From positions 1-6,104 of the forward strand of contig PKCL01000312.1 of NCBI GenBank assembly GCA_002862165.1: 6,104 bases of DNA, in the 5' to 3' direction. The stretch comes from Planctomycetaceae bacterium (lineage in GTDB: Bacteria > Planctomycetota > Planctomycetia > Pirellulales > UBA1268). How positions within the stretch are numbered: position 1 is the stretch's first letter; every line of letters begins with the position of its first letter. The notes under the pieces were generated by a model. That model was given only the letters and a program-made list of their open reading frames with translations, searched no databases and was not told the DNA's origin. The position numbers and the translations under genes were made by a program. This document shows, piece by piece, positions 1 to 5,926 of the stretch.

Positions 1-112
1 GCATGGATGATCCGTGAGAGTGACTTCCTGCCCTTGCCCCCACATGCACTGCAAACAACACGAAAGAAAAACACAGACAAATAAGACCGCACTATACTCA
101 TGAGGCCTTCGG

Positions 113-118
113 TATAAT
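113..118 (+). promoter_or_regulatory. Possible -10 box upstream of the EF-hand gene
   Basis: A perfect TATAAT hexamer lies 47 nt before the ATG at 166, at a plausible distance for a short leader. No convincing -35 hexamer is seen 16-18 nt upstream (the sequence at 90-95 is CACTAT), and there is no TGn extension. In an AT-rich spacer a chance match is quite possible. The rest of 1-165 shows no supported gene. Confidence 0.25.
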
Positions 119-165
119 TCGAGTACTTCTTCCCAAAATTATTCAACTCAAAATAAGGCCACACC

Positions 166-485
166 ATGACACACCTTTCTTTTTTTCCGCCTGTCTACCG
201 GCTGTAATTGGCCTGTGTCTTATAAGCCCACAAGCACAGTCGGCTAAGAAGGATGAAACTAAGAAATGGACTTCAACGAAAATGTTTGACAAGAAGGATA
301 CAGATAAAGACAGCTTCTTGGGCTTTGATGAATTGAAGCACGGGAGGAACGAAAAGTTCCTTCAAAATACCGAGAAGCGTTTTCAAACCCTCGACACAAA
401 CCAAAGCGACAAAGTTTCACTCGACGAACTGAAGGCTGGCTGGGACGGCATGACTCGAAACAAAAAGAAGCTGTCTTTGCTTTAA
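166..485 (+). CDS. Small secreted EF-hand calcium-binding protein, signal peptide out of frame
   Basis: The uninterrupted part is an open frame whose first ATG is at 282 (67 residues, stop 483-485). It contains two well-formed 12-residue EF-hand loops: residues 6-17 (DTDKDSFLGFDE) and 38-49 (DTNQSDKVSLDE). Both have acidic or oxygen ligands at loop positions 1, 3, 5 and 12 and a hydrophobic residue at position 8. The same frame continues upstream of 282 without a stop and reads as a signal-peptide core (SACLPAVIGLCLIS) followed by PQAQSA and a lysine-rich stretch, but it has no start codon. A good ATG at 166, preceded by AAGG, encodes MTHLSFF in the other frame and meets this core at a run of seven T (180-186). 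One extra T would join them into a protein of about 106 residues. The best reading is therefore a secreted or periplasmic Ca2+-binding protein that is either frameshifted, subject to slippage at the T run, or affected by a sequencing error. A shorter cytoplasmic product starting at 282 is the alternative. Family assignment is firm from the loops; the specific role is unknown. Confidence 0.65.
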
Positions 486-767
486 AAGTAACACAAGGCG
501 ACGCCACGCCATGCTCAACTCGAAGTTGGAAGCCAAGTGACGAACACCTACCGTGCGTCACGCCTTTACTTCCCTCAATCTAAAAATTTACTGACTCTGA
601 CAATATCGATTTTACACCGGTGAAGCGAACCGCCCTGACTTCCAATTCGTTTCAGTTTTTGCACATCCTTTGTTCGTACATGCTCTCAATGAAGACCCTT
701 GCATATTTCTGAAACAGGCACAGTTCTCAAACAAGCACTTTTTTTATGCTTTGCGTCAGTCGACTGC
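486..767. other. Intergenic region between convergent genes, no supported gene
   Basis: This 282-bp spacer separates the plus-strand EF-hand gene from the minus-strand small membrane-protein genes. I see no gene with supporting features. It contains a 5-bp hairpin at 516-528 (CAACT-CGA-AGTTG... with a 3-nt loop) without a T run, and a weak AAGCA/TGCTT stem (733-751) enclosing a T run. Neither makes a convincing intrinsic terminator. A 10-bp palindrome CAGTCGACTG sits at 757-766 just beyond the stop codon at 768-770. A 30-codon minus-strand frame at 612-704 is not supported by context. Confidence 0.5.
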
Positions 768-941
768 TTACCCGTTCCCATTCGTGTCGTGACTCGCTTC
801 AGCATCACGTTTTAATTCTGCTTCTTCTCTGGGCTGCTTCACGAACTTGGTGTAGCCCATAAAAACCTGGGATGTAATCACGCCCATTCCTGCAATGAGC
901 GTGACTACAACACCGCAAACAAAGAGAAAAAAATCATCCAT
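768..941 (-). CDS. Small single-pass membrane protein, 57 aa
   Basis: An ATG at 941 opens a 57-residue frame ending in TAA at 768-770. Residues about 4-28 form one hydrophobic segment (FFLFVCGVVVTLIAGMGVI and onward). After this come a short aromatic/basic stretch (GYTKFVKQP) and a highly charged tail (REEAELKRDAEASHD), giving a typical small bitopic membrane protein with a likely cytoplasmic C-terminus. Its start overlaps the end of the upstream small gene by 8 nt (ATGGATGA, 934-941), which argues for translational coupling and for both frames being real. A GGCGGA stretch sits about 8 nt before the ATG, inside the upstream gene. I do not recognise a named family. Small size and a charged tail fit an accessory subunit of a membrane complex or transporter, but that is inference. 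Confidence 0.7.
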   Translation of the reverse strand: MDDFFLFVCGVVVTLIAGMGVITSQVFMGYTKFVKQPREEAELKRDAEASHDTNGNG

Positions 942-1098
942 TAAAATATCCGCCTAACGCGAGAATGCTGGGAACCCATAGCCCAACGAAGATTCCTTGT
1001 TGCTTCGCGATCTCTGGTTCGCCGAGAAACCATAGAGAAACACTTAAAACAAAACTAGCAAATGCCGCTATCAGAAAAAAAATCTGGTTTTTTTTCAT
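934..1098 (-). CDS. Small two-helix membrane protein, 54 aa
   Basis: An ATG at 1098 opens a 54-residue frame ending in TGA at 934-936. The N-terminus MKKNQ is basic and is followed by a hydrophobic helix at residues about 6-25 (IFFLIAAFASFVLSVSLWFL). A short polar loop (GEPEIAKQQG) leads to a second hydrophobic segment at 35-52 (GIFVGLWVPSILALGGYF). Two lysines before the first helix place the N-terminus inside by the positive-inside rule, so both ends would be cytoplasmic. An AAAGG lies roughly 10 nt upstream. The last codons overlap the start of the following 57-aa gene, so the pair is probably bicistronic. I cannot name the family. The Gly/Pro-bearing second segment is distinctive and would be a good probe for conservation. 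The plus-strand frame over the same bases is a shadow. Confidence 0.7.
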   Translation of the reverse strand: MKKNQIFFLIAAFASFVLSVSLWFLGEPEIAKQQGIFVGLWVPSILALGGYFNG

Positions 1099-1189
1099 TA
1101 CCTATACCTTTTTGTTGGGGAAAGAAGTCAGAAACTCGCGAAACACTACTGCACTGTAGGCTGTTGAACCATAGAGCACCATAGGCCAG

Positions 1190-1261
1190 GTCCTGTTCGG
1201 GTCAATATTCAGTAAACTGGCTACTATTGAGCAAACTGGTCATCATTGAGTGAACGGGACA
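1190..1261. repeat. Three imperfect 19-bp tandem repeats inside a short inverted repeat
   Basis: Three consecutive 19-bp units start at 1201, 1220 and 1239. They share a pattern of GTCA-T-ATTGAGT-AACTG with several substitutions per unit. The block is flanked by GTCCTGTTC (1190-1198) and GAACGGGAC (1252-1260), which are inverted repeats with one mismatch. This arrangement, several short internal repeats near a terminal inverted repeat ending in CA (1261), resembles the ends of IS21-family elements as I remember them. No transposase is present, so it would be a relic, a solo end or a tiny non-autonomous element. Alternatively it could be a regulator-binding array upstream of the small membrane genes or a folded 3' end for the operon that ends at 1295. 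Confidence 0.45.
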
Positions 1262-1294
1262 GCGAATGAGATTCGTGCACCACAGCAGAGAGCA

Positions 1295-2230
1295 TCAGGA
1301 TGATCCAGTGTGAATCACTTCAGTCCGTGTTGTCATAGTCCCCAAGGCCGTATTCACATTGACAGTATCTTCGACCAAAATCCGATCGTGTATAAGTCCA
1401 GTCACTCCTTCAAAAAACCGCAGAGGGGTTCGGACATACATAGGCAACTGATCTCGCACCATTCCCTTATCTGGCATCAACTTTAGTATGATACGGAATT
1501 CATGATCCCCCATTTCAAGTGACGTGACCGGTTGCGGCGTAAGTCGAATCATCCAAAGAAAGCCCACATCATGGAACTGCCTCTCAGACCCCCTGCCTGA
1601 GAACCGTACTTCTCTTTTGACTGCTGGCGTAATGGCGTGAAAGCCAATGACCCCCTGCCGGTACCGCCACACCAACGGGATAAGAGTCACAACGAACACG
1701 CCTTCGCCCGGAAGACCCTCATAGACAACTGTAGGGCGAATAAATGGGAGGATGGCAAATGGAAGTAGAGCTAAGCTGATAAACAAAACCTGACAGCTTC
1801 GATACACCATCGCAGAAATTGGACGGGGAGGTGGCAGTTCAGGAACAACAAATTTCTGTGACTTTTTCTTAGCTTTCATCAGCTCAATATTCAAATTCAT
1901 AATCTTTTCCATCACTACAGGCGACACTTTCTTGCCACGCAATGAGTTTGCCTGCAGTTCACTCATCTGTTCCTGCATCAACTCCACCTCACGCTTCGCA
2001 TCAGCTCCAGCCTGAAAAAATTCTGCCTGCTTTTCGGCAGAAAGGTTGTTAAAGGCCACCCGCCGTGGGTCTGCAGACTCACCAAACGACCACCACTGGA
2101 TAACAAGCAATAAAGCCATCAAGAATGCCCACGTGAAGGCAGCTGCATACCCGTCTGCATTCGGCTTCATCCGTAGATCCCGGCCTACTACTTCAAGTGA
2201 ATAGCCCGTCAGATCGAGCGTTTTAGACAT
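1295..2230 (-). CDS. Membrane protein with two or three hydrophobic segments and a coiled-coil loop, 311 aa
   Basis: I do not recognise a family. The protein has an N-terminal polar stretch (residues 1-27) and a clear membrane helix at about 28-47 (AAAFTWAFLMALLLVIQWW). A long, charged, heptad-like region follows at about 63-125, rich in Lys, Glu, Gln and Met, and likely helical or coiled-coil. Next come a proline-rich linker (VVPELPPPRP, 128-137), a second membrane helix at about 146-163, and a further hydrophobic patch at 174-188 that may be a third or re-entrant segment. The remaining 120 residues are soluble-looking and beta-rich. There is no signal peptidase site. The ATG at 2230 is preceded by a strong AGGAG (2239-2243) with an 8-nt spacer, which fixes the start. 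It lies 24 nt after the stop of the HD-like gene, so the two are likely co-transcribed. The architecture would suit a scaffold or stress/secretion-associated membrane protein, but function is unknown. Confidence 0.75.
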   Translation of the reverse strand: MSKTLDLTGYSLEVVGRDLRMKPNADGYAAAFTWAFLMALLLVIQWWSFGESADPRRVAFNNLSAEKQAEFFQAGADAKREVELMQEQMSELQANSLRGKKVSPVVMEKIMNLNIELMKAKKKSQKFVVPELPPPRPISAMVYRSCQVLFISLALLPFAILPFIRPTVVYEGLPGEGVFVVTLIPLVWRYRQGVIGFHAITPAVKREVRFSGRGSERQFHDVGFLWMIRLTPQPVTSLEMGDHEFRIILKLMPDKGMVRDQLPMYVRTPLRFFEGVTGLIHDRILVEDTVNVNTALGTMTTRTEVIHTGSS

Positions 2231-2238
2231 AAAATATT

Positions 2239-2243
2239 CTCCT
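2239..2243 (-). promoter_or_regulatory. Ribosome binding site of the 311-aa membrane protein gene
   Basis: The minus strand reads AGGAG eight nt before the ATG at 2230. This is the strongest Shine-Dalgarno match in the three-gene run and supports independent translation initiation of the third gene. Confidence 0.7.
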
Positions 2244-2254
2244 GTGACGGGACA

Positions 2255-2974
2255 TCAGTAATTTCGAGTGTCATGACTTTGTGCGTCACCATATGCACTA
2301 CCTAGAGCACGAAGTACCGCGACAGCCTCATCAAGAGACATATGATCTATTTCACCGATTTCTTCAGCTCGTACCGCCTCAGCAAGGAGCATCACATCAT
2401 CAAAATCTGCATGAGCAACAAGACGATGCCTCGCCCTATGCCCAAGCGTTCCATCAGAATAAGCAGTCGCAGTATTCCGCATTTCAATCAGCCACACCGT
2501 CCGTGGCGTCACAAGACCAGCTGCAGCATTCAATATTGCCTCGACTGCTCTTCGACGATCAATCACCCGACCAGCTTCTACAAGCAATGACGCGGTCAGC
2601 AACTCTTCGTCAAATGGTCGTCTCTGCTCCACATACTTAAAAGACAGCAGCGTGACATCAAGTAGTGTCGCTGCATGATGTCGCGTCGCATCAAGCCGAA
2701 CCGCTGCAAGCGGCCGTACCAGCGCAGCTATCTTGTCAAACCGATCACCGATAAGTGCCGTAAGACCGCCGGAACGGTCGTCATCATCCACCAGACGCTG
2801 CCGCGACAGTTCTCGCGTAACATCGGTCGAAGAGGGCAGTTCATTTTCTGGCACCCATTCACGGGAAAGCCGCCGCGCTGCACCAATACGAGACCTTCGA
2901 ATATCTCCACCACGAACCAGACGCCGAGCTGCTTCTGCTGCTATTCTGCCTCGTTTTTTTTCATGGTGTGACAT
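2255..2974 (-). CDS. HD-domain-like protein with lost metal ligands, 239 aa
   Basis: The ATG at 2974 is chosen because it overlaps the peptidase stop by only 14 nt and has AGGAC about 8 nt upstream; the longer frame reaching 3142 lies inside the peptidase gene. Residues 11-60 (AAEAARRLV, GAARRL, W40, ELPSS, DVTREL) match an N-terminal helical module I recall from planctomycete nucleotidyltransferase and HD proteins. Residues 78-225 follow the HD-hydrolase layout: DRFD (77-80), PFDEELLTASLL (120-131), VTPRTVWLIE (155-164) and DGTLGHRARHRL (174-185). At the places where that family carries its metal ligands, this protein has V107 for the first His, V132-E133 for the His-Asp pair, and V201 for the last Asp. 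It is therefore probably a non-catalytic relative acting as a binding or regulatory protein. It is Arg/Ala-rich, cytoplasmic, with no signal peptide. Family placement is from memory of consensus patterns, not a search. Confidence 0.65.
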   Translation of the reverse strand: MSHHEKKRGRIAAEAARRLVRGGDIRRSRIGAARRLSREWVPENELPSSTDVTRELSRQRLVDDDDRSGGLTALIGDRFDKIAALVRPLAAVRLDATRHHAATLLDVTLLSFKYVEQRRPFDEELLTASLLVEAGRVIDRRRAVEAILNAAAGLVTPRTVWLIEMRNTATAYSDGTLGHRARHRLVAHADFDDVMLLAEAVRAEEIGEIDHMSLDEAVAVLRALGSAYGDAQSHDTRNY

Positions 2975-5714
2975 CACTCGTGTCCTGTGCCTGAATCTCA
3001 CCATCAAGCGAACGATATTGGAGATTTCGTAATCGACTTGTTGTCGCGTACGTAGCAACACCGAGAGGCTCACACATAAACATCTCGGGGCGAATGGAGA
3101 TCTCTCGCCCTGCCCTCTCTTGCTCAATGAGTTCTTTCCCATCCAACAAGACTGTTATTGCCTTTGGATTTACGCGGACGGCGATCTCATACCAACGATT
3201 GTCTTCTAGATCCATGTATGCATTGGTGTCATTCTCTGATGCATCAAGGCCATCAATCGAGGAAAGCCCTACAAGACCACCACCCCAACCGCCAAGAATA
3301 AAGCTACAGGTGTCTTCGCCTACAGGAAACGTGAGCCCACAGAAGAAGTCAAAACCCCCAACGCGTTTCGCTTCCAGGGAAATCTCATAGTTATCACGAG
3401 GAAAGCCCCCCTGCCAAGTGATTCCACTCAGCGGGTCACCCATACCTATCGAAATCTCACCATCGAGTACTTCCAGCGGACCATCAGTACCAAACGCACT
3501 TGACTGCCATTTGCCAAGCTCTTTTCCATCGAAAAGTGACTGCCATTCCCCGGTACCAGATTCTTTAGCCGCCTGTATTTCTGCCAATAATTCCTTTGCG
3601 TCATAGACATGATTCAGTGATTCAAGAATTGCCCCAACGGAAACAGAGATCGCCCTCGCTCGTGCGCTATCATAGGCAACATCAAGGACTAAAGAATCTT
3701 GATTGCCATCAAAAATCACACCGACAAGTTCACTCGCAACATTCACAACCGGGCTGCCAGAATTTCCACCAACAATATCTACCGTTGATAGAAAATTGAG
3801 TGGTGTTTCGGTGAACTTTGAGCCTGAAGATTCAGCTTCTGCATTCTTCCACGATGCTGGTAGATCAAACGGTGGATTATTTTTTTCACGTTTCGCTTTG
3901 GCAAAAAGATCACTGACTATTGTCCACGGCCTGGCTTCACTTGCCCGCCCGTGAACACCATCCACTCTTCCATACGCCAACCTCAGTGTAAATGTTGCAT
4001 CAGGAGCAATCGGCCCAGAAGCACTCCGAAGCCTAAGCCGTGTGATTTCCGCATGAGCCTGCTTTTTTATCTCTGCATTTTCTTCAACAATCTTCCGTAG
4101 CTTCCGTGACTCGCCATCGATACGTCTAGCGAGTCCAAGCATCGTATCGTCGCTTAATTCAATAGCGGAGAGACCACCGTCATAGAGCTCTTTCCGTCGA
4201 TCTGCTTGACTCTTCGGCACTTCGCCGCCACTACGCTTTCCAAGTGCTGTACCAGCGACCAAGACAGCAGCACGATCACCTGGTGATTTTCCATCAAGTA
4301 CGTCTTGTACCAATGGGTCATCATAACCAAGTTGCTTGACAAGAAACGTCAGGGAATCTGTGAGCCCGAGAACTTCGTAATCGTCAGATAGCGGTTGGTC
4401 AGAAAACAGCCGAAGCTTCAGAGAGAGCCGAGCGGCCTCACGGTATTCTCGAAGCCGCTCACCATCAGGCTTTACGGACTCTGTTGCCACTCGCAACAGT
4501 GTCCTTGCATTCGAGAAAAACTGACTCCTAAATCCCATTGCCCCTTCGAGAAGGTTGTACCGAACAGCAACTGCATCGATAGCTTTTTGGGCTCGATCAA
4601 TCTTGCCCCAGGGACTCTCCTTGTTACTCTCCTTCCACTGCTTTCTAAGAGAGTCTTCGGCATTGCCAAGGCCCTCAATAATATCAGGACGCAAGACCGC
4701 CGACATCAAACCGACGCGTGATTTCCGGCTGTTTTGAACTGAAAAAAGATCCTGCATTGCTCTCTGCTGCTCCACATGCCCTTCTTCAGCATAAGACTGC
4801 AATAACACTTCACGTCGATTCAACCACTCGAGTACAAACGGCAGGCGTCGATCGCGCATGGATTGTATTTCGGTCATTGTCTTGCTGCGGTCTGTATGCC
4901 CGGGGTGTCCCGCAACAAGCACTACATCATTGTGCTGAACATCATTCTCAGCACACGTAAGAAATGATTCGACTACAAGAGGCTTTCCTTTGTCATAGAC
5001 TCGAAAAAAACAAATGTCGAGGCAATGTCTCGGAAATTCAAAATTGTCTGCATCTCCACCGTAAAAAGCAATCTGTCGTTCCGGTGCAAAAACAAGACGG
5101 ACGTCGGTGTACCGCTTGTATCGATAGAGGTGATATCGACCACCACCAAACAAAGTGACGACATCACTTCGGAAGCCTGTCTTCGTGAGTGACTCTTGTT
5201 CAATGCGTGCAAGTACGGCTCGTCGTGCCGCCAGTGCATCTGATGAACGTCCCGCTCCCGCAACAGCTTGTTCCACACGCGTCGTGACATCTTCGATAGA
5301 ACGCAGCACGTTGAGTTCAAGATCAAGGCAGCGAATTTCGTCAACGTGTGATCTCGCTATATAGCCATCACGAGCAAGATTTTTTTCAGGTGTCGAAAGC
5401 TTCTGAAGACTACTTGCAGCAACATGATGGTTGGTTAGCACGAGGCCATGTGGAGATACAAACGCACCAGAACCACCACTGTTGAACCGAACAGCTGCAG
5501 ACTGAAGGTGATCGAGCCATTCGCGCGATGGCACAAACCCCACGTCCCGGGCGAGTCGTTCTTCTGGCACGTCATTGAAAAGCCACATTCCTTGATCGGC
5601 ACATGCTAATCGACACGTTACCGTAACGAGAGCGATCGTAACGAGAGCGATTACCCCCGCCGTCAGAATACCGGCAATCCTTGTGACACCACATTTAAAC
5701 TGCATACGCTTCAC
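2961..5714 (-). CDS. Secreted S46 family dipeptidyl-peptidase fused to a DUF1080 domain, 917 aa
   Basis: S46 enzymes (DPP7/DPP11 type) release dipeptides from peptide N-termini outside the cytoplasm. Here a basic start and long hydrophobic core (about 12-33) are followed by Ala-Cys-Ala (37-39), a likely signal peptidase I site before D40. The mature protein begins near DQGMW, as in S46 enzymes. The chymotrypsin-like parts show TNHH (94-97, catalytic His probably H97), GGDADNFEFPRH (219-230, catalytic Asp) and GGNSGSP (649-655, Ser652). The intervening region, about 280-560, is mostly helical as in the family. Gly670, 18 residues after the Ser, falls where DPP11 has its Arg, so DPP7-like hydrophobic P1 preference is inferred. 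Val98 replaces the usual Cys after the His pair. Residues about 722-903 form a DUF1080 domain (LFDGKELGKW, WYEIAVRV, LLDGKEL), about 190 residues beyond the 710-720 of known DPPs. The start is GTG at 5714, with GAGGG 9 nt upstream; an ATG at 5705 is less well spaced. It heads a probable three-gene operon. Confidence 0.9.
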   Translation of the reverse strand: MKRMQFKCGVTRIAGILTAGVIALVTIALVTVTCRLACADQGMWLFNDVPEERLARDVGFVPSREWLDHLQSAAVRFNSGGSGAFVSPHGLVLTNHHVAASSLQKLSTPEKNLARDGYIARSHVDEIRCLDLELNVLRSIEDVTTRVEQAVAGAGRSSDALAARRAVLARIEQESLTKTGFRSDVVTLFGGGRYHLYRYKRYTDVRLVFAPERQIAFYGGDADNFEFPRHCLDICFFRVYDKGKPLVVESFLTCAENDVQHNDVVLVAGHPGHTDRSKTMTEIQSMRDRRLPFVLEWLNRREVLLQSYAEEGHVEQQRAMQDLFSVQNSRKSRVGLMSAVLRPDIIEGLGNAEDSLRKQWKESNKESPWGKIDRAQKAIDAVAVRYNLLEGAMGFRSQFFSNARTLLRVATESVKPDGERLREYREAARLSLKLRLFSDQPLSDDYEVLGLTDSLTFLVKQLGYDDPLVQDVLDGKSPGDRAAVLVAGTALGKRSGGEVPKSQADRRKELYDGGLSAIELSDDTMLGLARRIDGESRKLRKIVEENAEIKKQAHAEITRLRLRSASGPIAPDATFTLRLAYGRVDGVHGRASEARPWTIVSDLFAKAKREKNNPPFDLPASWKNAEAESSGSKFTETPLNFLSTVDIVGGNSGSPVVNVASELVGVIFDGNQDSLVLDVAYDSARARAISVSVGAILESLNHVYDAKELLAEIQAAKESGTGEWQSLFDGKELGKWQSSAFGTDGPLEVLDGEISIGMGDPLSGITWQGGFPRDNYEISLEAKRVGGFDFFCGLTFPVGEDTCSFILGGWGGGLVGLSSIDGLDASENDTNAYMDLEDNRWYEIAVRVNPKAITVLLDGKELIEQERAGREISIRPEMFMCEPLGVATYATTSRLRNLQYRSLDGEIQAQDTSDVTP
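5623..5652 (-). repeat. 15-bp tandem duplication in the signal peptide coding region
   Basis: Two adjacent 15-bp units (5623-5637 and 5638-5652) differ only at the last base. Being five codons long, the duplication keeps the frame and gives two copies of Ile-Ala-Leu-Val-Thr (residues 22-26 and 27-31), lengthening the hydrophobic core of the S46 peptidase signal peptide. Confidence 0.85.
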
Positions 5715-5926
5715 CCGTTAATTCCCTCACTTCGCCTCAGAACTGATCGTTCATATATCCAGAAAAGCAGTCTACTCATTTCCTAATTTTCTGAGCCGTT
5801 GAACAACAACCGAATGGTGGCAGAGAATTCACCTTGCATTCATAGCATGTACATGCGTACACTCATTGATTCGTTAATAAGTAATGTTTGCCGCTACACA
5901 AACACACACTCCAAGGACTCCTTCTC
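5715..5926. promoter_or_regulatory. Divergent intergenic region with a 12-bp palindrome
   Basis: This 212-bp spacer must carry promoters for the leftward peptidase operon and the rightward YifB/ComM gene. A perfect 12-bp palindrome, GCATGTACATGC, lies at 5845-5856. It overlaps a second symmetric element, TGTAC-ATGC-GTACA (5849-5862), so the segment could be an operator. Promoter hexamers are weak. For the rightward gene TTGCAT (5834-5839) and TACACT (5858-5863) are spaced 18 nt apart and match consensus only partly. For the leftward gene a TATATG is the best -10 candidate, with no clear -35. Confidence 0.35.

Noticed and set aside
1..45. Possible start of a minus-strand gene (MWGQGQEVTLTDHPC) leaving the window
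   Set aside because: Only 15 codons are visible and no Shine-Dalgarno sequence precedes the ATG at 45; it cannot be told from chance.
259..561. Minus-strand 100-codon frame
   Set aside because: It is antisense to the EF-hand loops, whose spacing of Ca2+ ligands clearly defines the coding strand.
612..704. Minus-strand 30-codon frame with two Cys
   Set aside because: It is short, with no ribosome binding site or recognisable motif, and nothing in the context supports translation.
733..751. AAGCA/TGCTT stem around a T run as a terminator of the small membrane genes
   Set aside because: The stem is only 5 bp, AT-rich, and the homopolymer is in the loop rather than after the stem.
965..1159. 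Plus-strand 64-codon frame
   Set aside because: It is antisense to the 54-aa membrane-protein gene, which has a far better protein pattern and a coupled neighbour.
1168..1184. Direct repeat ACCATAG, two copies at 10-bp spacing
   Set aside because: Seven-base repeats of this kind occur by chance, and there is no link to a promoter hexamer.
2281..3032. Several plus-strand open frames (for example 2281-2640, 2675-2971, 2733-3032)
   Set aside because: They lie antisense to the HD-like gene and the peptidase end, show no domain pattern, and have composition typical of reversed coding sequence.
2975..3142. N-terminal extension of the HD-like gene to 3142
   Set aside because: These 56 codons lie wholly inside the DUF1080 coding region in another frame and read as Arg-rich antigenic noise; the ATG at 2974 has a ribosome-binding-like AGGAC and a normal short overlap.
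4154..5364. Further open frames antisense to, or in other frames of, the S46 peptidase gene
   Set aside because: The peptidase frame holds the catalytic motifs throughout this stretch; the others show no motif and no start context.
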